Shown here: positions 1 to 11,549 of the stretch, in pieces
Numbering within the stretch: the stretch's first letter is position 1
Layout of the letters: every line of letters starts with the position of its first letter
Origin: Liriodendron chinense
Taxonomy: Eukaryota > Streptophyta > Magnoliopsida > Magnoliales > Magnoliaceae
Length of the DNA stretch: 64,000 bases
Reading direction: 5' to 3'
NCBI GenBank assembly: GCA_003013855.2
Contig: ML058526.1
Location: forward strand, 5,332,001 to 5,396,000
The notes under the pieces: generated by a model
Told to the model about the DNA's origin: nothing
What the model saw: only the letters and a program-made list of their open reading frames with translations
Databases searched by the model: none
Made by a program: the position numbers and the translations under genes

Positions 1-1449
1 GCTTCGTACAAGCGTCTTTCTCCCGATCATTCCTCCCAGAAGGTAAGTATCTCTCTTCCTGCTTTAATGCTTTAATCCTTTTGCTAAAGTATTTTCTCTC
101 CTCACAGGTACCAGAAAGCAATCTAAGATCAGCCCATCAATATCCATCATGGCCCCGTCTCCATCATCAATCACACGATCCATGCGGCCCACACTCTAAG
201 GATGCATAGCCTCACCGATGTCCCATCTCCCCATGTCATCCATACCATCCAAAATTCCATCATCCAAAGACCCATCCAAATCTGAAATTCCAGCCATCCC
301 ACCATTAACGGAGTCATTAAAAGCTCCATCAACCGCCAAGCTTGAGCTTCCATCAATGCTCCCTCTTAAAGCCCCATCTACCCCATCTACCCCATCTACT
401 AAAGGCATCCCCCATCCATTAAAGCTCAAAAGAAAATATGGAATGTGGGACCCACCATGGACAGCCCCCACAGCCCCTAGCCTATATCACCACTATCCAT
501 TGCTTGGGAAAGGACAAAGTGAGAAGAAAACAAAAAAGAAGAAAAGTAAAGACAAAAGAAGGATTTATGGTTAGATTGAAACCTCGTGTGCACCGAATCA
601 AGAAGACAGGGACAGTGGACTGCTGAGAATGTCCGAATACGAGACAGCCCAGACCGCAGAAGAGGCAAGGTTCGGGCGGCCTGCTGTGGGCCGCCCGTAC
701 GGACGCGGTTCCTCTCTCTCCGCGGGATTGGCTCCAAGGTTCTTGGTAGGTGAGACTGACAGTCCACGTCAGCAGATGGCACTCCATGGGCCGCCCAAGG
801 CTCCGGTCCACGCCAGATTTCGATTGAGGCTGATCAAGATCATATACAAGGTGCCCCACCAGTCCAATCATGAAGTAATGCGGCCAGAACATGGCTGATC
901 AAGTCAAAGAGAAGGAAAGGTGATCAAGTGGGGGCCACAAGCAATCCAAGTCATTCAAAGACTGCATCACCATGATCTAAACCATTGAAGAACCTGCATG
1001 AGCCATCAAACAACAAGATCAAAGGGCTGATCATCAAAAGAAGGGCCAGAATCCAAGATCTAATCATCAAGTGGGCCCACAAAGCCAAGTCAAGCGATCT
1101 GAGACATTCAAGCCATCATCCACACCATGAGAAGCCTTCTTACCCTCACAAATCATCAAAAGAGGTGCCCCAAAGTAAAGCCAAGATCGCAAGTGGGCCC
1201 ACAGGGCCGAATCTATCAATCTGAACCATTCAAGGGCTAAATCATCAGGATCCAAACCATTAGAAGGCTTACACAAGTCAGAAAGCAGCAAGATCAAAGG
1301 CATGATCATCAAGAGAGAAGGCCAGAATCCAAGATCCGATCATCAAATGGCCCGCAGGGCCAAATCAAGCAATTCTGACCACTCAAATCACAGTCAGCCC
1401 CGTCAGAAGCCAAAAAAAGCAAGGTAAGTATGCCCAACCCCAAAAACGG

Positions 1450-2420
1450 GTCCGAAGACCTTAAACTACGTCGGGATTCACATCCCGAGAGATTTTCAAT
1501 AAAAGCCGGTATTGGTCTTGATTGATCAAATCAAGAGCCGACGACACCGGGTACTTTCGAAAACCACAAAAAATATATTTATGCATTTCCAACACTTATT
1601 TGTACACAGTTTTGGGTCCGAAGACCTTAAACTACGTCGGGATCAACATCCCGAGAGATTTTTAATAAAAACCAACATCGATCCCAGCCTTTCAGGCCAA
1701 GATCTGATGATCTGGATCATTTCGAAAAAATAAAAAATGTGTTTGCCCCCCCTTTTACTAAGTCTGGGTCCGAAGACCTTAAACTACGTCGGGATCAACA
1801 TCCCGAGAGATTTTCAATAAAAGCCGGCGTCGGTCTTGTTTGCTCACATCAAGATCAATGACTCCGGACATTTTCAAAAATCATAAAAATATATTACCAG
1901 CCCCGCTTTTAAAGTTTTGGTCCGAAGACCTTAAACTACGTCGGGATCGACATCCCGAGAGATTTTCAATAAAAACCGGCATCAGTCTGGATTGTCCATC
2001 CGCTGACACCGGACATTTTTCCAAAAAAAAAAAAAAAAAACATGTTTGCCCTTCTTTTGTACAGTTTCATGGTCCGAAGACCTTAAACTACACTGGGATT
2101 AACTTCTCGGGGGACCTTTCTTGCTTTCAACTAAAAACCGGCATCGGCCTCGACCGTTGGGATCATGGTTCGATAACCCGGATCATTTCAAAAATACCAA
2201 AAATATTTTAAAGCTTTCCATAAAAACCAGTATCAATCTTGATCACCCGAGTTGAAATCTGGAACCTTTTCAAAACAAAAAAAATATATATATAAATAAT
2301 ATATAAAACAAAAAAAAAAATTCACCACTAGTTTCAAACGCACCAATTTATCCCCAGCGGTCCGAAGACCTTAAACTACACTGGGATTAACTTCTCGGGG
2401 GCTTTCTTTCCTAACCTGTT
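1450..2420 (+). repeat. Tandem array of about 152-bp units in the gypsy 3' region
   Basis: A block beginning gtccgaagaccttaaacta recurs at 1450, 1616, 1768, 1920, 2072 and 2360. It is followed each time by a version of 'tcgggatcaacatcccgaga' and a 'ttcaataaaa' tail. Spacings are 166, 152, 152, 152 and 288 bp, the last about two units with one degenerate. The last two units share a variant ('cactgggattaacttctcgg'), so the array has two subfamilies. Confidence 0.85.
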
Positions 2421-2929
2421 CCAGGCATGGCTGACACTTGATCGTACGGGTGTCTGGAATCTCTTAAACAGGTAAGGGCTGTGGCGGGCAGAACTCCGCA
2501 ATCCTGTTCGTGTTGAACGCACCGTGATAGACAACCTTGATTTGGAAGTCGCTGTTGAAGCTGATGGATGTTCCCTGTTCCTAGAACTCATGAAGGGGAT
2601 TAAGGCTGTTGGGAGGTGGAGCTCACCCTCACGGAATTGTGAGCAACGTAAGACCCCAAACTGGATTGACTAAGGGAAATGTGAGGATGTGGCTCATTTT
2701 GTGGCCGAAGGAGTCCGTCGGACGATACGTGGTCTATGTGCATTGCACATGAGGAACAGGCAACGTTGTGGGTGTGTTGACTGAAAACCCTCAAATTTCC
2801 CTCATCCGAAGATGTAAAACTACGGCACTTAACTGTGTGAGACCCGTCTTGCTCGCTGACGTAAAATGGATCGGGTGCCTTACCAGCAGTAGAAGCTGGA
2901 AGTGGATGAAAATTCCATACTTTTCCCTG

Positions 2930-3150
2930 CATTTCAGAAAAATCACAAAATACCAAAAACATTGCAAAATCACCTCTTCAAAAAATCAAAAAAAAAATAT
3001 TTCCCATGCTTTCATCAAAATATTGTCAAAAATCAAAAACATTTCCCTTGCTTTCACAATATTGTCAAAAATCACAAAAATATTTCCCTTGCTTTCAATC
3101 AAAATATTTCGAAAATCACAAAATATTTCCTGTGTTTTCAATAAACTGAT
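2930..3150 (+). repeat. AT-rich short tandem repeat
   Basis: Imperfect units of about 45-50 bp of the form 'atttcccttgctttca...caaaaatcacaaaa' repeat four to five times. They lie within the same gypsy 3' region as the 152-bp array. No coding sequence is seen. Confidence 0.6.
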
Positions 3151-4051
3151 CTCTACCCTGACCGCTCAAGTAAAGATTCGGATCCACATATTTACAAAAA
3201 ATCACAAAAATTAGCATCCCCAGCACTACAATTCAGGAGTCTTGAACTCCGCTCACTTCACAGTATGGGATGACGGATCCAATCGCCCGCAAATTGGAAT
3301 CTTGACCAAAACGGGCAACCGAACACCATCTCAATCACATGTATGCCCAGAAGAACATCTTGAAGTCGAATGATATCCTCGTACATTCTCATTAGCAAAG
3401 AAACAGCATCTTGGGACGATGGACCTGATCGACCACGGGTCGGGATCTTGACCAACCCGCTGTCCAAACCTCCGTATCAAAAAGAAAAACCCCCAAGGGA
3501 GTACAACCCTGCAAGTAATAAGCTCAAAATTCTCTGCATCTCCAGCAAAAGCAAAATCATCAAACGAGAAGAGAATGAGCCAAGCCATGCATTCATCATG
3601 CATCTCCATGCATCAGCATCCATCGCATCAATCATCATGTTTACCTGCTTTCAAAATAAAAGCCGGTTAGCCAAAGACCCCACAGGCATCCCTAGTGGAG
3701 GCACGTGCAAACCAGATTTCCATTTCAAAAAGACAAAAAATATTTCTATTTGCAAATAAAAATCCCACGGAGTATCACTCCCCAGAGTGGGTGCCTTTTC
3801 AAAAATCCAAAAATGTTTTCCAGTAGAGCGTTCTGCCTCCAACACGCTGGGAGATCTTCCATATCTCTGGGTAGGAGCCGACGCAAAAATCAAATAAGAT
3901 CCGATGTCTCGCGGTTTTCCCGGAGATCATTGGATCCAATGCACTCAAAGTACAGTCGAACTGAACTCCAGTGTCAGTGCGGTCGTACCACATGCCAAGA
4001 TACAAAAAGATGAAAGCCAAAAGGCTCGGTCACAGAAACCATTTGAACAGG

Positions 4052-4960
4052 TGGAAACGATGAATTGTAACCCAAGTATCAAAATCAGCAGATTAGGTGG
4101 AAAGAGTTCACCCGCACATACCTAGGCGTGGATGCCTGAAGTACCTTGACTGAGTCCAAGTCGGTGTAGTAGAATCCCATAAGACTATCTGACGCAGGGC
4201 GTCTAACCACTTTGACAGTCAAGCGAAACAAGTACTCCTGGAGTGATCTGGGAAAACATCAAACATCACACAATCAGTCTCAGGGTCAGCATCCTCGTAA
4301 GACTGTCGACGCAGAGGCTCTGCTGTACCTTTTCGATATTAGTACCGATCGGGAATGGAAGGGTTGCGATTGGGTACCCAGGTTGCAGCAAACTGCAGGG
4401 ACAATCGCAACGTTTTCTCCAAACTCTCGCGGTATGTGCGAGTTATCAATTTCCAGACAATCAACTGACTCAGATACAAAGGACAACAAAGATTCCAGAC
4501 CACAATCAAGGAAAGAATGAATTGCAAACTAAGCATCGAAACCAGCAGATCGGGTGGAAAGAGCCCACCCGCACATACCTAGGCGTGGATGCCTGAAGTA
4601 CCTTGACTGAGTCCAAGTCGGCGTAGTAGAATCCCGTAAGACTATCTGACGCAGGGCGTCTAACCATTTTGACAGTCAAGCGAAACAAGTATTCCTGGAG
4701 TGATCTGGGAAAACATCAAACATACAATCAATCACAGGGTCAGTAACCTCGTAAGACTGTCGACGCAGAGGCTCTGCTGTACCTTTCCGATGTTAGTACC
4801 GGTCGGGAATGGAAGGGTTGCGATTGGGTACCCAGGTTGCAGCAAACTGCAGGGACAATCACAACGTTTTCTCCAAACTCTCGCGGTATGTGCGAGTGAG
4901 CGATCTCCAAACGATCAACTGGCACAGATGCAAAAGCAAGCAAAGATTTCAGACCATGAT
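4052..4960 (+). repeat. Direct duplication, two copies of about 457 bp
   Basis: The block containing 'cctaggcgtggatgcctgaa' occurs at 4121 and again at 4578. Similarity runs about 450 bp on each side (roughly 4052-4508 and 4509-4960). The copies differ by scattered substitutions and small indels. Both keep open frames on the minus strand (4286-4489 and 4740-5123) that I cannot assign to any family. Confidence 0.85.
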
Positions 4961-4982
4961 CTATGAATGACCGGGTCAGAAG

Positions 4983-5054
4983 TGGGGTGTCCACTCGCTT
5001 TGGCATTCGGTTGCATGCAACCTCTGCCAAAGAGGGGCATCTGTAGACACCCCA
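4983..5054. repeat. Nested inverted repeat spanning the polypurine tract and LTR start
   Basis: Three concentric palindromic segments are visible. TGGGGTGTC (4983-4991) pairs with GACACCCCA (5046-5054). TTTGGCA (4999-5005) pairs with TGCCAAA (5025-5031). The centre, GGTTGCATGCAACC (5009-5022), is a perfect 14-bp palindrome. The polypurine tract lies in the right arm. Confidence 0.8.
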
Positions 5055-6391
5055 CCTTCGGCTACACTGTTGGTAGAGATAGCTGGTTGAACGAAGGGCC
5101 ATACCCCCAAATCCCAAGTCCAAACTCAGCCAAACTCACCCTTGTAAGCCCCATTCCATAGCCCAGTTCAAGCCTGAACCCAGTCAACCCAGTCCTAAAA
5201 ACCACCCTGAAAAACCCCCCATAAAAAAAGGCCAGTAAAAAATTCCAAAAAAGTCAAACTCACTGAGTCAACCCGCTTAGTCAACCCGTCGAGTCAACCC
5301 GTCAAGTCAAAACACCGAGTCAACCCATCGAGTCAACCCGTTGAGTCAAACCACCGAGTCGACCCGCTGAGTCAACTCACTGAGTCGACCAGCGAGTCTA
5401 ACAGCAGCCCCGAGGGAACGGCCGTACTCGCTGAAAATCAAGGAGCGGCCGTACAGGCGGCCCATGGCAGGCCGCCCGGACAAAATTACGACTTCTGCCA
5501 CTCTCTGCTGCTATAAATACCCCCCTCCCCTTCTCATTTCAAGAAGCCATTCGAGTCCATTTCAGCCCGAGAGCTCTGAGTCCATCTCTCCACCCTTTAG
5601 CCCATTTTTCCACCAAGGAGAGCCCGAGTGAGGAGAGTCTAACCCTGGTCCAGCCCAGCCTGACCACTGGTCCAAGCCTCCCAAGCCATCTAAGTCTTAA
5701 TCCAGCCACTCGAAGCAAACCCTTGCGACACCTCCGTCCATCCAGCTACTCTTTTTCCAGCATCATCTCATTTGCATCTAGCATAAGTGCAACATTTACT
5801 TTTCTTCTAATCCCCCTGCTTCACTACTAGCACCTTGATCCGTCAAGTACACATGCATATGTCTTTATATTAAGCACCTGTCAGTTCGAGCGTATGCTCT
5901 AGGCTTGCCCGTTGTTGGAACTTGCCCATCAGAAACTCTTACTGTTCAGATCTGCATTCATGCTTCACCATAAAACACCTTGATCATTCAAGCACATTGC
6001 ATACGTCTTACATTAAGCACCTGTCAGTTCGAGCGTACGCTCTGGGCTTGCCCGTTGTTGGAACCTGCCCATCAGAAACTCTTACTGTTCAGACCCGCAT
6101 TCATGCATCATGTCATTCATGAGAATATACGAGGATTAAATTAGACTTTCAAGTATTCGATCGATTCTGTGAAGTAGAGACCGTACTTTGGTACGGGCAG
6201 TGTGTGGGGTGCTTAACCTCTTCCCACCCTGTAACCGTGATCCCTTACCTTGAATCTCTGACCGCAGATCAACAGGAGTCATTTTAGAGGAAAGGATCTT
6301 CAGATCCCCTTCTCTAACGTTTCTACGGGGTCTAGCCGACTGTAGATTCGAAGTAATTGGCTAGTGGCGACTCTGGTCTTATATAAACTCA
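5042..6391 (+). repeat. 3' LTR of the Tat/Ogre-like element
   Basis: It begins TGTAGACACC directly after the purine tract AAAGAGGGGCA. It carries a 'gagtcaacccg' minisatellite at 5257-5400 and a TATAAATA box at 5512-5519 followed by CT-rich sequence. It also has a duplicated segment of about 147 bp (5831-5977 and 5978-6110) containing 'cacctgtcagttcgagcgta'. The end shows 'ggctagtggcgactctgg', a motif I associate with Tat LTR ends. No clean CA end or target duplication could be fixed. Confidence 0.65.
5512..5519 (+). promoter_or_regulatory. TATA box of the LTR promoter
   Basis: TATAAATA lies in the LTR, about 470 bp from its start, with a GC-rich segment before it and a pyrimidine-rich leader after it. 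The position suits the U3/R boundary of an LTR promoter. Confidence 0.5.
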
Positions 6392-6554
6392 CTTAAACAC
6401 ATCCAGCTCAATACGACAACCAAACGAAGCCCTCGAGAACGAGGCAAGCCAGTGGCACAAACGGCGATTTCGCACTCACGCACCTCTTCTTCTTCTTCTT
6501 CCGAAAGGAAAGGGAGAACGACGTCGTGTGGGAGCGCGGAGAAATCGGCGAGGG

Positions 6555-7121
6555 TCCACATATGGTTGAGCTATAACTTCTCCCACCATGCAGAGGCACT
6601 CGACTTTAACTTGTACGTGATGAGTTTATCTTGCCTATCTTCCAAGACCTCCATGTAATCAAAATAGTGCTCGATCTCTGCAAGCTAGTTGAGAAATTCC
6701 TCTATACATAGCATGCCATTAAAATTAGGAACATCATGAAATCTTGAAAATCTATTTTTGTTTGATCCTCACGATCGTTCCCACATGCAGGTCGTCGTAC
6801 AATCATGTCTTCGACCTCGTCATCGCTTGGGTCTGAATCGTTTCGGTTAGCCCTGCGATTGGCTACTTACGAGGCCCTAAGGAATATTGGGTTATTCTGT
6901 ATAGCGAACACAAGTGGTTGTTGATCATCGCCTTGGGCTTGAGGCGGAGCTATCGCCTCAGCGATACGGTCCAGAGTTCTTTGCAGGCCTTTCATGAACA
7001 CTTGCAAAACATCTAGCTTGTTCGCAAGATAAAGCATCCCTTGAACATCGTTAGCAGGGATGTTTCCCGCACCTTTGTTAGACGCAATCGTCCTAAAGAA
7101 TAATCTTTTTCCTAATACCAC
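6555..7121 (-). pseudogene. Broken Ty3/gypsy gag fragment
   Basis: Reading the minus strand from 7121 gives an open frame to about 6867. After one in-frame stop it continues through an acidic hinge (DSDPSDDEVEDM). A frameshift near 6750 leads into a clear gypsy capsid segment: HDVPNFNGMLCIEEF, then LAEIEHYFDYMEVLEDRQ, then SASAWWEKL. The order 'P.F.G....EEFL', 'E..FDYME', 'SA..WWE' is the retrotransposon gag signature of chromovirus-type elements. Two stops and one shift show it is dead. The homology ends near 6555, where unrelated sequence begins. No matching pol is present. Confidence 0.75.
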
Positions 7122-7328
7122 TGACGTAGGAAGGGCGTGACTAGGTCGATCACCGTTTGCCTAATCGGATAATTACCTTGAGTCCACAAGGCCTTCGGGA
7201 ATCCTCAACCAGTCTTCCTTGAATTCACGAGGGAGAGTAAGAGAAATAGAAAATAAATCCAAGAAAAATTCGTAATAATAGATTGAATGAAAATTAACGT
7301 GACCACAATGCTTTAAATAAGAAACTAA

Positions 7329-7707
7329 GAGGAATGCTCACTTGCGCACTTCTCTCACGAAAACTCATGAGCACTTTTTCATGGCTCATCGCACATGATG
7401 TGAGCTCAAAATCTGACCCGTCCAGGTGATGCAGCACCCCAAAAAACCCCCGATGCCCATCTTTCAGCTTATTTCAGAACTTTGGTGGGCCATGAAAGAA
7501 GGAAAAAATTTCCTCCCTTGATTTGCCTCTTGCTTTCTACTGCGGTCCACCAGAGTTCTGGATCAGGTTGAAAGATGGGTCATAGGGGTTTTTTGGGGTG
7601 CTACATCACATGGACGGCTCAGATTTTGGGTTCACATCATGTGCAATGAGCCATGAAAAAGTGCTCACAAGTTTCTCGTGAGAGAAGTGCCCAGGTGAGC
7701 ATTCCTC
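7329..7707. mobile_element. Foldback MITE with 10-bp target duplication (Mutator-type)
   Basis: The two ends are long inverted repeats of about 135 bp: the left arm starts GAGGAATGCTCAC and the right arm ends GTGAGCATTCCTC. The arms are flanked by identical AAGAAACTAA at 7319-7328 and 7708-7717. Long terminal inverted repeats with a 9-11-bp duplication are diagnostic of Mutator-like elements. There is no coding capacity. It sits just upstream of the dead gypsy gag, perhaps in that element's LTR region. Confidence 0.85.
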
Positions 7708-7779
7708 AAGAAACTAAACCCTAGGTAGAAGTTTCAGGCTTTAACTCAAACTACTAAAACACCTAGAAAACATTACTGA

Positions 7780-7807
7780 CTATAAATAGTAAACTTACTA
7801 TTTATAG
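7780..7807. repeat. Palindrome
   Basis: CTATAAATAGTAA and TTACTATTTATAG form 13-bp arms separated by 2 bp. A related shorter palindrome (TTTACTATAAATAGTAAA) lies near 7968-7986. Both may belong to the LTR of the broken gypsy element, since TATAAATAG resembles a TATA box. Confidence 0.6.
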
Positions 7808-10181
7808 AAGTCTCTCAATCCTACTAGAACTCAAGGGTTTTTTTTTTGCCAAAAATAGAAAGTTTTCAAACAGGCCCAACTACGTTGTTCTACTTATTAT
7901 TCTAAGCCCTTTTCATGTTGGGCACAAACTCTAAAACCCTAGGGATCATAAGTTATGGTAAAAATAAAATTTACTATAAATAGTAAAATTGAAATAAAAG
8001 TAAGCTACTAATCGTCAATTCAGTCAAATCTCACAGTTCTGACATGGGCAACCCTACTACACTAAATTAGCTCGAGCTACTTCAAAATTATATATTATAT
8101 ACACCAAAACTCATCTTGGATCGCAAAATATAACTGTTTTACGGTCCTAATTGCTTCCAACACCTACCAGTCTTCTCTTGGTCCATCTCGGCCATGTCAT
8201 AATCTTCGACCCGCTCTACATCACAAAAGCTTTTGAATCCAGGGTACTTTGTTAGCATTTTCCTTTCTTAAGTTAATAGATATAAGTGGCCGAGCCTGAT
8301 TAGTATGCCACAAGATCTCAAAAGTGCGGCCCACCTGATGAAAAAGCATGGACGTGCCGTACTTCTGCCACATGCAGGTGTGCTTACGTGTACATGGGCA
8401 GGTGCCTACGCGCCTGTGTGCTTGAAAAACCTCATGAGTGAAATATCTCGTTTGTACCAAAGATAATAAGCAAGGGTCGTTGTGGTGGGGCCATTTCTAG
8501 ATAGAATGGCCCACTTACGTGGCATGTGGGCCCACCCCAAAAGGCCTTTGATATGATCCAATCCTACCAAAAAGATAAAAAGAAAGCAACGGCTTTGATA
8601 TTTCTAAAGCAAAAGTCACCCATGAAAATCTTTTCCCACTAGCTGTACCTCACCATTTCTTCCCTCCTTTTAGATTTTGAAGTGAGAGATAATTACGGTA
8701 CAATGCAGACGAACCAAAATATGGTACACCCATCTTTCAGACTCACACGTGGCAGTTTCATTCACCAATCAGTACCGTCCATCTGTTTGATCCTACAGTG
8801 GATGGATTATGTTTAAAATATGAAATCTATTAGGCAATTGTATCCATCAATTTCAATGTTAACCATTCTCATTTGCTACTATTTCTTTGAGGGACACTGA
8901 TCACGTGGATAGGATAATATTAACCATCTGTACTTCGATCCATTTAGATGGACGGTCCTGATCGATGCATCAGCTCTAATGAATCATCTCCTATGTTTGA
9001 AATTGATGCTTTGGTGGGTAAAATGATTAGAAAGATAAAAACACCACTTAATTACATTGCTAAACCTCTTTTTAATCATGCTTAACAGCCTTCGAAGATA
9101 CCATATCTTTCTTTGGCTCTTGATTACAATGTGCTTTTGCTACAGTTTAGGAAGAATTGTTGCAGCTGATCATCGTACACGTGGCTAAATGCAGCCCATG
9201 CAATCGAGACCATGACCGTGTTGCACTGATCCGCCGATCTCAACGGTCTAGTTTCGCCTGTTGAATTTGGAATGCTGAATATATGTTTTACCCGTCCATT
9301 TTATGAACACAAATCCCGTGGCTAGGATCATCCCATCTTTGTGATTTTTAGATATCCTGAATATCCATGGTAAATCCCAAGATATGGACGATATGGATTA
9401 ACTTTCATCTTTGCCACATGTGCTATTGAGAGAGTCGCCGTATTACAACGAATGGTGGCTAACTCACATTTTAGTCTTGATAACCAACACCATCGATCAT
9501 TCTACTCGTTTTGATAGATACATCCTTTGATTCTACTTTTGACATAAAATAATAAAAAATATCACTGTTGAATTACCAAAAGTAAAAAGTAAAGGAAAAT
9601 CTATCAAAAGATTGGGTGAAAAATATCAATCCATCTTCAAATTCTAGCTTCCTGTAGAATCCAAGGCAAGTCATGTCCTTTCATTTTCAAAAGGGGAAGT
9701 TTTTTATACTCCGGCAGCGTATGAACCTCATACGCGGGCTTTCAGAAATTGTACACATGTCATATATTACTTCTAATTAAACCGACTAAAGTGTCAAACC
9801 TACTGTATTTAACGTACCTTTTCACAAAATCAGGTTTTCTGAACAAAAATAACCTCTGATTTTTGGACAGTTATTTGTTGAACTAAGACCGTCCAATTTT
9901 TACATTTTAAACCGTCCAAAAATGTCCATCAATCCGATAGTAAGAAAATCATATAAGGGTAATTTTTTATTCATGACAGATCCAAACTGGGACCCATAAT
10001 TTAGACAGTTTATTTTAATTATTTCTAAGTAATTTCTAAGTGCTTGTGTATCATTCACGCACAATACCAGAGTATCAAAGTTTTCTCTTTTCGGGAAGTG
10101 GGCCCATGAGAAGATGGCATGTCCATTTCTCAATTCTCTATTTGGTTGAGACCATGGTCTGTCATTCTCCGTCAGATATGG
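7808..10181. other. Gene-free, repeat-derived intergenic sequence
   Basis: No supported coding exon was seen on either strand. Scattered phrases such as 'tgggcccacc' and 'gatggacggtcctgatc' are remnants of old MITEs common elsewhere in the window. Confidence 0.5.
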
Positions 10182-10297
10182 CAATTTTCGTGGCCCATGG
10201 AAATAGACCCATGTGAAGATCTCAGCCACTCAATTTTCGTGGTCCATTGAAATAGACCCACGTGAAGATCTCAGCCACTCAATTTTCGTGGCCCATT
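10182..10297. repeat. 49-bp tandem repeat, about 2.3 units
   Basis: 'caattttcgtggcccat' starts at 10182, 10231 and 10280. Between starts, each unit contains 'gaaatagacccacgtgaaga' with one or two changes. It is a recent short minisatellite. Confidence 0.8.
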
Positions 10298-11280
10298 AAC
10301 ACATCCCACGGAGATAAGAGGGCCGTCCATCTGACTTTTCATACTGTGGAAGGCTAATGGCTCGACATACACATTGATCAGATGATCCTAGCCATATGAT
10401 CAGTTACTTAGCTGGCATTTTCGATGGATAGGATTGTCTATTATGCGTGAATTCTTAAACATGGGGCATCCATGATTGGTGCCACTAAATGGATGGCTCT
10501 GATAAATGCATGACAGTGCCACGTGTACTATAGGGAGATAGGTCTACCATATTCCCTGTGGACAACCTTGGACTTTTCTGGAAATTTTTTATTTTAGGCC
10601 ATGGATGCTATATCTATGTCTTTTTGCATGTTTGGAATTGGGTTCTCCATTTCAAATCATGGTCTGTTTGGATTCTATTTTGAAAATTCGATTTGAATTG
10701 GAAATTTGTAATTTTTGGTGAGACCACGGTTCAAAAATAGAGAAAAGATCAGTACAGTTTCTGTAATGTAAGTTACCGTACATCCTTTTGTTTTCGTCCA
10801 TATATACGCATATCTAGAACATCCTGTCCGTACAAGAGGATGGACATACCATGTTTACTGTCTTGTAGAAAATTCTGGTACGTTTACACGTGACAAAGGG
10901 AAATAAATCAACGAAAATGGACAGCCGATGGTGTGATTTAGAGTACCTTTTTTGCCTGCCCAATTACTTGATCTGTCTGATTTTCGTACCATGCGATCAT
11001 CATGGTGGGACCCACCATTTGTACGGATAGGTATTATATGTATGTGATCCTTGGAAGGAAACTAATCTATATCATAGCTTATGATACAGCCGGAAAATAT
11101 GAGTGCATGCACTGCATGGCTTCCAAATCGGAAAATAAAAGAAGAATTTCGATAAAACCAAGATGGGATCTAGCTGGACCTCACTATGGTGGTGCAACTC
11201 ATCCAAAATTATAGGTGGCATGCATGCCGGCTGATATGGACCGTCCAAATTGTGGGTCTTGGAGTTGGATTGCAGTTCCT
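10298..11280. other. Gene-free intergenic sequence
   Basis: Old MITE fragments only. No splice-supported exon or long ORF was recognised. Confidence 0.4.
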
Positions 11281-11549
11281 TGGCTCGGAAATTGAGTGGG
11301 GCCACCATGATAGTTTGTGAGAAATTCACCCTGTCTGTTCGTTTTGCGAGCTCATTTTAGGATGTGGGACAAAAAATGAGCTGACCTAAGACTTAAGTGA
11401 GCCATGTAAGAGAAAAAAAACTAGGAAAAGAAATGCCTGTTGCTGAAACTTTCCTTACCCCACTTTGATGCTTATATGTCATCCAAATTGTTTATAAGTT
11501 CATCCTCGTTGAAATGAATTAAAAACACAAAAATATTACGACTTGTTTA

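Larger units (their letters stand above)
1..6391 (+). mobile_element. 3' part of a Tat/Ogre-like Ty3/gypsy LTR retrotransposon
   Basis: The stretch has no recognisable coding domain but several blocks of tandem repeats. It is followed by a purine-rich tract (5029-5039) and then a 1.35-kb LTR-like block starting TGTAGACACC at 5042. In plant Tat/Ogre elements, a long non-coding region with tandem repeats separates pol from the 3' LTR, and LTRs beginning TGTAGACACC are typical. I therefore read 1-5041 as that 3' region and 5042 onward as the 3' LTR. The pol genes and 5' LTR would lie left of the window. The right end is uncertain (about 6391-6401) because the target duplication cannot be checked. 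Confidence 0.65.

Noticed and set aside
46..115. Possible intron (GTAAGTATCT to CTCACAG) at the very start of the window
   Set aside because: Ogre elements do carry a spliced intron, but this region is placed after pol by the nearby polypurine tract and LTR, and no coding exon could be read on either side.
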